Of a DNA stretch of 64,000 nucleotides, positions 52,891 through 61,395 are shown piece by piece. The translations under genes and the position numbers were made by a program. The notes beneath the pieces were generated by a model, which saw nothing but the letters and a program-made list of their open reading frames with translations, did not search any database and had not been told where the DNA came from. Position 1 is the first letter of the stretch. Every line of letters begins with the position of its first letter. Source of the stretch: CAXTSE01 sp035554115 (GTDB lineage: Bacteria > Actinomycetota > Actinomycetes > Actinomycetales > Microbacteriaceae); NCBI GenBank assembly GCA_035554115.1, contig DATMIW010000046.1:7582-71581 (forward strand), given 5' to 3'.

Positions 52891-54879
52891 ATGCTCTCCC
52901 CCCATGCAACAACTGAACCGGGGCGGCGTACCTCCGCCCGCGCGTTCGTGTGGCTCTCTGCAGTTGCTCTTGGCGCCTCTGCCGCTCTTGGTGCCGTCGC
53001 CGCCCCGGCGATGGCCGCCGATCCGGTGAACCTGACCGGCGTCGTCCTGGGTGTTGGTGCCAATGAATCCCAGCGCATCGTGACCTGGTACTCGTCAGGC
53101 GACACCGCACAGTCGGTGCAGCTTGCCCCGACGTCAGCGCTTGTCTCCGGCCAGTTCCCCGCCGGCTCCGCCACCTTCTCGGCTATCGGCTCGGCCAATA
53201 TCGCGACGAGCGGCGGTTTCAACCGTCACGCCACGCTCTCCGGACTGACGGAGAACACAGCGTATTCCTACCGCGTCGGATCAGAGGGCAACTGGTCGCC
53301 CACTTACGCATTTGCCACGCAGTCATTTGACGGCGCCTTCGACTTCCTGTTCTTCGGCGACCCGCAGATCGGCGCCTCCGGCAACATCGCCAAAGACGGA
53401 GCCGGCTGGAACGACACTCTGAACGTCGCCCTCGGAGCGAACCCCAACGCAGAACTTCTCGTGTCGGGTGGCGACCAGGTCGAGACGGCCAACACAGAGA
53501 CGCAGTGGGATGCCTTCCTCGCTCCCGACAAGCTGCGCCAGTACCCGTGGGCAGCCACCATCGGTAACCACGATGTGGGTGGCAAGGCATATGAGCAGCA
53601 CCTGTTCACCCCGAACACCGACCACACGGCCCCGTACTACTCGAACGGCAACCCCGCATCGAACACCTCGGGTGGTGACTACTGGTACATCTACAAGGAC
53701 GTTCTGTTCATCGACCTGAACAGCAACAGCTACGCCACCTCGCAGGGCGGCGGCGGCGACGCGGCACACGTCAGCTACGTGACCGATGTTGTCAACCAGC
53801 ACGGCGCCGAGGCCAAGTACACGGTGCTCGTGTACCACCACTCGATCTACTCCCCGGCAGACCATGCCAAGGATGCGGACAACAAGGTGCGCCGGGTCGA
53901 CTTCCCGACAACCTTCTCCACCCTGGGCGTCGACCTGGTTCTGCAGGGCCACGACCACGCCTACTCACGCAGCTACGAGATCAAGAACGGCGCGAAAGCG
54001 AACCCCGACGAGCAGCCCGGTGCCGCTGACGTGTACACCGGGCCTGGTGGCGTGGTCTACGTGACGGCCAACAGCGCCTCCGGCTCGAAGTACTACGACC
54101 TCACGGCTCCCGACTCGAGCGGCACGAGTGGCGCGGGTAACGGCGCTGACCCGCTGAAGCCCAGCAACTACTGGTACAACTCGGTCGAGAACCAGGAGCA
54201 CGTGCGCTCGTACGTCAAGGTTCAGGTGCAGAACGACCAGCTGGTCGTGCAGAACGTCCGCAGTGGCACATGTGCCGCACCGAACGCGGCAGTCGAACTG
54301 GGCAAGGTGCCGTGGTGCGGACCGGACAGCGGAGCCACGCCGGCTCAGCCGATCGGCTCGATCACGGACTCCGTGACGATCCACCCCAACCACGGGAACG
54401 GCCAGGACATCCAGGTGATGGTCCCGAGCGCTGCCCCCGGTGAGTTTGGATGGACGATCGACGGCCACAACGGTCTGGTCGACCTCGGCACCGCGCAGGA
54501 GCACAACGGTGACTACTTCGAGGCGACAGGTCAGGTCAACCCGATCACTGTGTCGGACTCGCGCCACTCCCTCGCACCGTGGTCGATCTCCGCATCGGTT
54601 GGCGACTTCCGTGACGGAACGAAGACCTTCTCGGGCAAGTACCTCGGCTGGACTCCGAAGGTGGTCCAGGCGGGTGCCGGAGCGACTGCGGGAGCTGCTG
54701 TGCAGTCTGGCTATGACGGCGGTGACGGCCTCTCCGTTTCTCGCGGTCTCGGCACGGCCGAGCAGGGTCACCCGCGCGGCACCGCGAAGTTGGGCGCCGA
54801 TCTGGATCTGAAGGTCCCGACCTCGATCGACAAGGGAAGCTACCGCACAACCCTGACGATCACGGCGCTCAGCAGTTAG
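52891..54879 (+). CDS. Secreted purple-acid-phosphatase-like metallophosphoesterase with WxL-like C-terminus
   Basis: A 662-residue secreted enzyme. A signal peptide (cleavage after AMAAD, about residue 42) is followed by an N-terminal FN3-like purple acid phosphatase domain. The calcineurin-type catalytic domain has GDPQIG, GGDQVET, GNHDVGG, YHHSIYS and GHDHAYSR, the full metal-ligand set. The last ~170 residues (from about GSITDSVTI) form a beta-rich WxL-like domain with APWSISASVGDF and a closing YRTTLTITA. Start ATG 52891 replaces a long in-frame upstream reading. The next gene is a DUF916 protein, so the tail probably docks on the cell surface. Confidence 0.85.
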   Translation: MLSPHATTEPGRRTSARAFVWLSAVALGASAALGAVAAPAMAADPVNLTGVVLGVGANESQRIVTWYSSGDTAQSVQLAPTSALVSGQFPAGSATFSAIGSANIATSGGFNRHATLSGLTENTAYSYRVGSEGNWSPTYAFATQSFDGAFDFLFFGDPQIGASGNIAKDGAGWNDTLNVALGANPNAELLVSGGDQVETANTETQWDAFLAPDKLRQYPWAATIGNHDVGGKAYEQHLFTPNTDHTAPYYSNGNPASNTSGGDYWYIYKDVLFIDLNSNSYATSQGGGGDAAHVSYVTDVVNQHGAEAKYTVLVYHHSIYSPADHAKDADNKVRRVDFPTTFSTLGVDLVLQGHDHAYSRSYEIKNGAKANPDEQPGAADVYTGPGGVVYVTANSASGSKYYDLTAPDSSGTSGAGNGADPLKPSNYWYNSVENQEHVRSYVKVQVQNDQLVVQNVRSGTCAAPNAAVELGKVPWCGPDSGATPAQPIGSITDSVTIHPNHGNGQDIQVMVPSAAPGEFGWTIDGHNGLVDLGTAQEHNGDYFEATGQVNPITVSDSRHSLAPWSISASVGDFRDGTKTFSGKYLGWTPKVVQAGAGATAGAAVQSGYDGGDGLSVSRGLGTAEQGHPRGTAKLGADLDLKVPTSIDKGSYRTTLTITALSS

Positions 54880-54912
54880 ACGATACGCAGCTGATTAGCC
54901 ACCTCCATTGAT

Positions 54913-54952
54913 CCCGGTTGGGTGGGTGCCATACGGCTCCCGCCCAACCGGG
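54913..54952 (+). terminator. Hairpin between phosphoesterase and DUF916 genes
   Basis: CCCGGTTGGGTGGG, 12-nt loop, CCCGCCCAACCGGG: a 14-bp stem with one G-T pair, followed by a weak CTCTGCCGTTT. It may terminate or dampen read-through between the two genes. Confidence 0.65.
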
Positions 54953-54984
54953 CTCTGCCGTTTCCCCGACTACCAAGGATTTCC

Positions 54985-56067
54985 ATGAAGCCGCATGACC
55001 AGCGTCCCGCCCGCCACCTCACGGCGCGTGTCGCCCTTCCGCTACTCGTGTCGCTCGGCCTCGCGCTGGCCCCGATCGGAGTCGCTCAGGCGGCCAGCGG
55101 GCCCGGCTCGCAAGACGTCACATGGGCCGTACGCACTGCGTCCAATCAATTCGGCGCGGATCGAACGAGTTACAGCTACACGGTCAATCCCGGCACAAAA
55201 ATCGACGACGCTCTGGTGATTGGGAATCACGGCGACACACCCCTCGATCTCGGCGTCTACGCGGCCGACGGGTACACAACTGATAGTGGACAGTTCGACC
55301 TGGTGGTCGGCGGTGCCACGTCTGTCGGTGTCGGCGACTGGGTGCGGAGCAGCTCTGACCACATCACCGTCGCCCCAGGCGAAACACTCGAAGTACCGTT
55401 CAGCATGAAGGTGCCGCGGAATGCAACGCCCGGCGACTATGCCGGCGGAATCGTCACATCACTCGTCGAGCCGGATGACAGCAAGGGCATCAATGTGGAT
55501 CGCCGACTCGGCATCCGGATCACCCTTCGCGTCGGCGGGGACATCACCCCCCGTCTCGCTATTGAGGACACGCACGTCGACTGGGATGGCGGACTCAACC
55601 CGCTTGCCACAGGTGACGCGACCGTGACGTACACGATCCACAACACCGGCAACGCCACCCTGTCCGCCACACAGGCCGCCGCCGTGACCGGCTTGTTCGG
55701 ATCCCTTCCCCATCAGGCGAAGTCCATCGACGCACCGCCGCAATTGCTGCCCGGAGAGCGCTGGAAGGTGTCGATTCCGGTCCCCGATGTGCCCGCCATG
55801 GTCGTCCTTACGGCTACCGCGACCGTCACGCCGATAGCGAGCGACGCCTCCGGTTCGACGACCGCACTCACCCCTGTTGAAGCCTCGGCGAATGGATGGG
55901 CTGTTCCTGTGGCCCCGTTGCTGCTCATGGTCGCACTCGGCGCACTTGTTTTCCTTGCACTCGCCGCGCGTCAGCGGCTGCAGTCACGGCAGAAGTCACG
56001 CGAAGACGCGCGCGTCAAAGAGGCAATCGAGCTGGCGCTCGGCAACACAGCGGCGGCGGTTGAGTAG
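54985..56067 (+). CDS. DUF916/WxL-interacting-type surface protein
   Basis: A 360-residue membrane-anchored surface protein: signal peptide (about 1-38, ending VAQAAS), a DUF916-like domain (SYSYTVNPGTKIDDALVIGN, later APGETLEVPFSMKVPRNATPGDYAGGIV), a second beta domain with VTYTIHNTGNATLSATQ, then one C-terminal helix (about 310-333) and a basic tail. In Firmicutes such proteins bind peptidoglycan and WxL proteins. Sitting 105 bp after a WxL-like phosphoesterase, it is probably its anchor. Start ATG 54985 with AAGGAT. Confidence 0.82.
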   Translation: MKPHDQRPARHLTARVALPLLVSLGLALAPIGVAQAASGPGSQDVTWAVRTASNQFGADRTSYSYTVNPGTKIDDALVIGNHGDTPLDLGVYAADGYTTDSGQFDLVVGGATSVGVGDWVRSSSDHITVAPGETLEVPFSMKVPRNATPGDYAGGIVTSLVEPDDSKGINVDRRLGIRITLRVGGDITPRLAIEDTHVDWDGGLNPLATGDATVTYTIHNTGNATLSATQAAAVTGLFGSLPHQAKSIDAPPQLLPGERWKVSIPVPDVPAMVVLTATATVTPIASDASGSTTALTPVEASANGWAVPVAPLLLMVALGALVFLALAARQRLQSRQKSREDARVKEAIELALGNTAAAVE

Positions 56068-56078
56068 CGCGCTGCGCG

Positions 56079-59000
56079 CTACTCAACCGGCGGCTTCTCG
56101 GCCAGCGCGGGCGGGAAGATCGACTCGAGGAGGGCCGTCGTCCAGGTCACGAGTTCCGCATCCGCCTCAGGGGTGTTCGGCTCGGCCGGGTTGGCGATTC
56201 CCGCCAGCATCGGCACGCTGATCGCCTTCTGCTGGGCGAACAACTTTGCGCCCGGATAGAGCCGCTGCAGACGCACCTGGATCGAATCGGCCAAATCGGC
56301 CGGCGCGATCCGGATATTGCCGCCCATCGCAACGACATCGCTCAGACCGGCCTTCTGGGCGATACGTCGCAGGCGTGAGACTCGGACGAGAGCTTCGACT
56401 TGCGGAGGCAGCTCGCCATAACGGTCGGTCAGCTCCTCGACGACCGAGTCGAGCGCGTCGTCAGGCGAGGCCGGTGCCGACGCCGTCGACAGCTTTTGGT
56501 AGGCCTCGAGACGGAGCCGCTCGCTGCCGATGTAGTCCTCAGGGATGTGCGCGTCAACCGGAAGCTCGAGCCGAAGTTCGGTCTGCCCCTCGGCCACATC
56601 GCCCCGGAAGGTGCTGACGGCCTCCCCGATCATGCGCAGGTAGAGGTCGAATCCCACGCCCGCAATGTGTCCGGACTGCTCGCCGCCCAGCAGATTTCCG
56701 GCTCCGCGGATTTCGAGGTCTTTGAGGGCGATCTGCATACCGCCGCCAAGTTCAGTATTTGCCGCCAGGGTGCCGAGGCGATCCTGCGCGAGCTCGCTCA
56801 GAGGCTTGTCGTCGTCGTAGAGGAAGTAGGCGTACGCGCGCTCGCGCCCACGCCCCACCCGCCCGCGGATCTGGTGCAGCTGGCTGAGGCCGTACTTGTC
56901 GGCCCGATCGATGATGAGGGTGTTCGCATTGGCAATATCGATGCCCGTTTCGATAATCGTCGTTGTCACAAGCACGTCGAACTGACGCTCCCAGAAGTCG
57001 ACGATCACGCGTTCGAGAGCGCTCTCACTCAGCTGCCCGTGGGCCACGCCGACTCGCGCTTCAGGCACCAGTTCGGCGATCTGCGCGGCCACCCGGTTGA
57101 TGCTCGACACCCGGTTGTGCACAAAGAACACCTGGCCCTCGCGCAGCAATTCGCGGCGGATCGCGGCGGCCACCTGCTTATCGCTGTACGGCCCGACGAA
57201 GGTCAGAATCGGGTGGCGGTCTTCGGGGGGCGTCGCAAGCGTCGACATTTCGCGGATACCGGTGACAGCCATCTCGAGCGTGCGCGGGATAGGCGTCGCG
57301 CTCATCGCCAAAATGTCGACATTGGTCTTCAACTTCTTAAGCGCATCCTTGTGCTCGACGCCGAAACGCTGCTCCTCGTCGATGATGACCAGCCCCAGAT
57401 CTTTGAACTGGATGCCGTCGCTGAGCAGCCTGTGGGTGCCGATCACGACATCCACCTCCCCACTCGCGAGTCCCTCGATCGTCGACTTCGACTCCTTGTC
57501 GGACTGGAACCTGCTGAGCGCGCGCAAGTGGACGGGGAACCCCGCGAATCGCTCGCTGAAGGTCTCCATATGCTGACGCACGAGCAGAGTCGTCGGCACG
57601 AGCATTGCCACCTGCTTGCCGTCTTGCACGGCCTTGAACGCGGCGCGGATCGCGATCTCGGTTTTGCCGTAGCCGACGTCGCCCGAAATGAGACGGTCCA
57701 TCGGAATCGACCGCTCCATGTCTGCCTTGACCTCGTCGATCGTGGAGAGCTGATCGGGTGTCTCAACGAACGGGAACGCCTCCTCCAGCTCGCGCTGCCA
57801 CGGGGTGTCAGGCGGGAAGGCATGGCCCTTCGACGCCATACGTGCGCTGTAGAGCTTCACCAGCTCGACGGCGATGTCACGCACCGCCTTACGGGCCTTG
57901 CCCTTAGCAGCGGCCCAGTCGGATCCGCCCATTTTGCTGAGCGACGGGGCCTCTCCCCCGACATAGCGTGTGAGCAGATCGAGCTGATCGGTGGGCACGT
58001 AGAGGCGGTCACCCGCCTGACCGCGTTTGCTCGGCGCGTACTCGAGCACGAGGTACTCGCGCAGCACCTTCGCGGCCGTCACCGTTGTGCCGAGCGGCCC
58101 GCGCGGTGTGCGGGTGCCCGAGGCAACCTCGCGCTGCACGAGCTCGACGAACTTGCCGATGCCGTGCGTGGCGTGAACGACATAGTCGCCGGCTTTGAGC
58201 TGCAGGGGGTCGACGACGGTTTTGCGACGGCTGGCGAGGCGCTTGATCTGGCGAGCGTCAACTCCGGCGCTGCGGCCGTAGAACTCGGCTTCACTGAGCA
58301 GAGCAAACTTGGCGTCGGGCAGCTGGAAACCCGCCTCGACGGTCCCCCGCAGAAGATAGGCGACGCCGGGCTCCGGATCCGGCGGCAGCTCGTCGACGGA
58401 ACGTGCGGAGACCTCTCGCTCGCCCAGCACATCGGCGGCACGCTCGACCATGCCCGCGCCTGCGGCGAGAACCGCAACACTCCAGCCGTCGCGCAGCAGA
58501 GCTGCGACGTGGTCAACCGCGCCCTCCGCCTGGCCAGCGAAACTCGGCACCGAATCGGCTGGGATGCGCACGACCTCGTCGTCACCCGAATCGAACGGAC
58601 TGAGCGTCCACCATGCGCGCGACCCGGCTGCCTCACGAAGGCCATTCACGGTGAGGAAGTCACCTGAGTCGAGGTCGATAGGAGCCTGGGCACCCGCGGT
58701 CGCAGCGTTCCAGGCGGCGTCGAGAAACTCGCGGTTCGTGGTGGCGAGGTCGACAGCTCGACCCGCGACACGCTCGGGACCGAGGACGGCGATCGCCGCA
58801 TCCGCCGGCAGGTAGTCGGTGAGAGGAACCAGCTTGTCGACAAGTGCGGGGGCGAGAGATTCCATGCCCTCGACCGGGATGCCCTCGGCGATTTTCGCGA
58901 GCATCGGCGCGAGGGTCGGGAACTCGTGCTCCATCTCGCGGGCGCGCTGGCGGACCGGATCGGTGAGCAGCATTTCGCGGCTGGGCGGGAACTCGGCGCG

Positions 59001-59741
59001 CAGAAGGGGCTCGGGCAGGGAGCGCTGGTCGGCCACCGCGAACTCGCGCAGCTGTTCGAGCTCGTCACCGAAGAAGTCAGCACGCACGGGGTGCTCGGCG
59101 TCGGGGGCGAAGACATCAAGGATGCCGCCGCGGACGGCGAACTCGCCACGACGGGTCACCAGGTCGACGCGAGTGTACGCAAGCGCGACGAGCTGGCGGC
59201 CGAGCTCGCCCAGGTCGTAGCCGCGCTGATTCACCACCAACTCGATGGGGTGCACCTGCGCGAGGCCGGCTGCAAGAGGTTGCAGCGCGGCGCGCACGCT
59301 GGCGACAACGATCAGCGGGGCTGTTGCGGCATCCGTGTTCTCTTCGCCGGTGTTCTGCTCGCCGATTTTCTGCTCGCCCGGGTGCTGCGTAGCCCACTGG
59401 TCCAGGATGCGCAGAGCACGTAGGCGGGCACCGACAGTCTCGGCGCTCGGGCTCAGCCGCTCGTGCGGCAGGGTCTCCCAAGCCGGAAGGGCGAGGACCG
59501 TGGCGTCGGGAAGGTAGCTCGTGAACGCGGCGTAGACGGCATCCGCTTCTCGGCTTGTGGCAGTTATGGCGAGCAGCGTCTGGCGGGATCCTCCGGCTGC
59601 ACGCTCCCGGAGGAGAGCGGCCAAAAGGGGAACCCGGAGCCCGTCGACGAGCGAGAAATCGGCGTCAGAGTCGGCCCGGCCGAGTGCTGTTTCGAGCGCA
59701 GAGGCGCGCGCCACCTCAGAAATTAACGCTGCACGACCCAC
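56079..59741 (-). CDS. mfd: Transcription-repair coupling factor
   Basis: A 1220-residue Mfd that removes stalled RNA polymerase and recruits UvrA. The N-terminal UvrB-like part begins LLAALLRERAAGGSRQTLLA and has the degenerate Walker region; the RNA polymerase interaction domain is near GDYVVHATHGIGKFVEL; the RecG-like motor has DRLISGDVGYGKTEIAIRA (Walker A), LVIIDEEQRFGVEHK (DEEQ box) and MSATPIPRTLEMA; the C-terminal TRCF domain ends the protein. GTG 59741 has TAGACT (59749-59754) 7 nt upstream, a leaderless layout. Confidence 0.97.
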   Translation of the reverse strand: MGRAALISEVARASALETALGRADSDADFSLVDGLRVPLLAALLRERAAGGSRQTLLAITATSREADAVYAAFTSYLPDATVLALPAWETLPHERLSPSAETVGARLRALRILDQWATQHPGEQKIGEQNTGEENTDAATAPLIVVASVRAALQPLAAGLAQVHPIELVVNQRGYDLGELGRQLVALAYTRVDLVTRRGEFAVRGGILDVFAPDAEHPVRADFFGDELEQLREFAVADQRSLPEPLLRAEFPPSREMLLTDPVRQRAREMEHEFPTLAPMLAKIAEGIPVEGMESLAPALVDKLVPLTDYLPADAAIAVLGPERVAGRAVDLATTNREFLDAAWNAATAGAQAPIDLDSGDFLTVNGLREAAGSRAWWTLSPFDSGDDEVVRIPADSVPSFAGQAEGAVDHVAALLRDGWSVAVLAAGAGMVERAADVLGEREVSARSVDELPPDPEPGVAYLLRGTVEAGFQLPDAKFALLSEAEFYGRSAGVDARQIKRLASRRKTVVDPLQLKAGDYVVHATHGIGKFVELVQREVASGTRTPRGPLGTTVTAAKVLREYLVLEYAPSKRGQAGDRLYVPTDQLDLLTRYVGGEAPSLSKMGGSDWAAAKGKARKAVRDIAVELVKLYSARMASKGHAFPPDTPWQRELEEAFPFVETPDQLSTIDEVKADMERSIPMDRLISGDVGYGKTEIAIRAAFKAVQDGKQVAMLVPTTLLVRQHMETFSERFAGFPVHLRALSRFQSDKESKSTIEGLASGEVDVVIGTHRLLSDGIQFKDLGLVIIDEEQRFGVEHKDALKKLKTNVDILAMSATPIPRTLEMAVTGIREMSTLATPPEDRHPILTFVGPYSDKQVAAAIRRELLREGQVFFVHNRVSSINRVAAQIAELVPEARVGVAHGQLSESALERVIVDFWERQFDVLVTTTIIETGIDIANANTLIIDRADKYGLSQLHQIRGRVGRGRERAYAYFLYDDDKPLSELAQDRLGTLAANTELGGGMQIALKDLEIRGAGNLLGGEQSGHIAGVGFDLYLRMIGEAVSTFRGDVAEGQTELRLELPVDAHIPEDYIGSERLRLEAYQKLSTASAPASPDDALDSVVEELTDRYGELPPQVEALVRVSRLRRIAQKAGLSDVVAMGGNIRIAPADLADSIQVRLQRLYPGAKLFAQQKAISVPMLAGIANPAEPNTPEADAELVTWTTALLESIFPPALAEKPPVE

Positions 59742-59869
59742 TCGCCCCAGTCTAGGCCGTGGCTAGACCGGGCAATTGCGGGGGTATGTCCACGCGTCGT
59801 GGACGACGGCGCGTATATGCCCGGATTGACAACGACACTCGACGTGTTCGACCAAAGGGGCGAGCTCGG

Positions 59870-59976
59870 CTACGCGCGGTCGTGAAGGGTTATGAGGTAC
59901 CCGTCCGGGTCTACGAAGGTGAACGTCCTGACCACATGCATCGCGTCGCTGTCGGGCGAGTAGACCGGCGCGGCAG
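59870..59976 (-). pseudogene. Remnant of a VOC-family gene C-terminus
   Basis: Directly after the pth stop, the minus strand encodes about 35 open codons in another frame, ending AMHVVRTFTFVDPDGYLITL-HDRA and a TAG at 59870-59872. The (F/V)xDPDGYxIxL ending is the usual C-terminus of glyoxalase/VOC proteins. No N-terminal part or start with a ribosome binding site is present, so this looks like a relic cut by the pth 3' end. The remaining 59742-59869 shows no feature beyond the mfd promoter. Confidence 0.45.
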
Positions 59977-60561
59977 CTACTCCTTGGGGGCGTGGAAGCG
60001 CTGCTGTGCCCCCGACAGGCCGTCGGTTACGAGGTGTTCGGTCGCATCCACCGCATCGGACAACAGAGACGGCAGTGCGACCCGCTCGGCGGAGGTGAAC
60101 GGCTTCAGAACGAAATCCGCCGCATCCTGACGACCGGGCGGACGACCGATACCAATTCGGACGCGCGTGAAATCCGGGCCTACGGCCGCAGCAATGTCGC
60201 GGATGCCGTTGTGGCCTCCGTGCCCGCCACCGACCTTGAGACGGACAGTGTCAAACGGAATGTCGAGCTCATCGTGCAGCACGATCAGACGATCGAGTTC
60301 GAGCGAGTAGAACCTCAGCAGCGCCGCAACCGGCCCGCCCGACAGATTCATGAAGGTATTCGGTGCCGCGAGCACGAGTTTGGGGCCACCGGGCGTGAGA
60401 CGTCCCTCAGCAACCAGAGCGTTCGACTTATGCGTCTTGAACGTCGCGCCGAGGCGGGCCGCAAGTTCGCTCAGGGCCATGCGGCCCACATTGTGACGAT
60501 GGCTGGCGTAGTCGGGCCCGGGGTTCCCGAGCCCGACTACGAGCCAGACATTGTCGGGAAT
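59977..60561 (-). CDS. pth: Peptidyl-tRNA hydrolase, probable ATT start
   Basis: A 194-residue Pth that frees tRNA from peptidyl-tRNA. The essential N-terminus WLVVGLGNPGPDYASHRHNVG (catalytic Asn and His) is present only if reading begins upstream of the first ATG (60489). In that frame there is no ATG, GTG or TTG before the frame closes; ATT at 60559-60561 has GGAG exactly 5 nt upstream, in the rplY stop region. Downstream NTFMNLSGGPV, LHDELDIPF, KVGGGHGGHNG and FTRVRIGIGRPPG are intact. It lies 2 nt after rplY, so coupled translation is likely. Confidence 0.88.
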   Translation of the reverse strand: MPDNVWLVVGLGNPGPDYASHRHNVGRMALSELAARLGATFKTHKSNALVAEGRLTPGGPKLVLAAPNTFMNLSGGPVAALLRFYSLELDRLIVLHDELDIPFDTVRLKVGGGHGGHNGIRDIAAAVGPDFTRVRIGIGRPPGRQDAADFVLKPFTSAERVALPSLLSDAVDATEHLVTDGLSGAQQRFHAPKE

Positions 60562-60563
60562 CG

Positions 60564-61190
60564 TTACTCCGCGGCGTCTTCGGCGGCCGGAGCCTCGTCG
60601 GCCGCGGGGGCCTCAGCCGGCTCGGCTTCGTCAGAGGTGCCGAGGTCGACGGCGGCGGGCACCGAGATGGCGACGACGAGGGTGTCGGGGTCAGAAATAA
60701 GCGACGAGCCCGCGGGTAGCTTCACGTCCTTGGCGAAGATCTGGGTGCCGTCCTCGGCACCCTCGATGTCGACCGTGACGCTCTCGGGGATGTGCGTGGC
60801 CTCGGCCTCAAGCGACAGTGTGTTGGCGTCGAGCGAGGCGATAGTGCCGGATGCCGACTCGCCGTGAACGTGCACCGGGACGTCGATGATGACCTTCTCG
60901 CCCTTGCGGACGACGACCAGGTCGAGGTGCTCGATGATCTGGCGCACCGGGTCCTTCTGCACATCCTTGACGAGCGCAAGATGCGTCTTGCCTTCGAGGT
61001 TGAGCTCGAGCACCTGGTTGGCCTTGCGCAGGATGAGGCTGACCTCATGGCCTGGCAGCGTGACATGCACGGGGTCGGTTCCGTGACCGTAGATGACCGC
61101 GGGAATCTTGCCAGCGGCACGGATGCGGCGGGCGAAGCCCTTGCCGAAGTTCTCGCGGGTCTCAGCGACCAGCTTGTTGTCGTCAGCCAT
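60564..61190 (-). CDS. rplY: 50S ribosomal protein L25/general stress protein Ctc
   Basis: A 208-residue Ctc-form L25: an N-terminal 5S-rRNA-binding domain (ETRENFGKGFARRIRAAGKIPAVIYG) and the C-terminal TL5 beta domain, ending in a low-complexity Ala/Glu-rich tail. Start ATG 61190 with AAGGAG 8 nt upstream; an in-frame reading to 61511 is rejected. rplY-pth is a common bacterial pair. The 205-bp gap 61191-61395 contains its leader and the gnd promoter; no gene is seen. Confidence 0.96.
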   Translation of the reverse strand: MADDNKLVAETRENFGKGFARRIRAAGKIPAVIYGHGTDPVHVTLPGHEVSLILRKANQVLELNLEGKTHLALVKDVQKDPVRQIIEHLDLVVVRKGEKVIIDVPVHVHGESASGTIASLDANTLSLEAEATHIPESVTVDIEGAEDGTQIFAKDVKLPAGSSLISDPDTLVVAISVPAAVDLGTSDEAEPAEAPAADEAPAAEDAAE

Positions 61191-61395
61191 AGCTGTACTC
61201 CTTAGTTGTGAGGCAGGGCCTCTGTCTGAATATTTCAACTCGAACGCGCAACTGCGTGAGGAAAGACAATGAGTCCTGTCCACCGCGTCGATTACGGATG
61301 CCCTGCATGACGCGCAGCATCCCTCGCCGAAGATCAGACCTGAGCTTACACGCATACGGCGAAGACGAGCTTTCGGATCGCGTAGCCTGGTACAC

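Noticed and set aside
56400..58667. A 755-codon open frame on the plus strand
   Set aside because: It is the antisense shadow of mfd, whose motifs are intact on the minus strand; the composition (His/Arg/Asp-rich) is typical of high-GC shadow frames.
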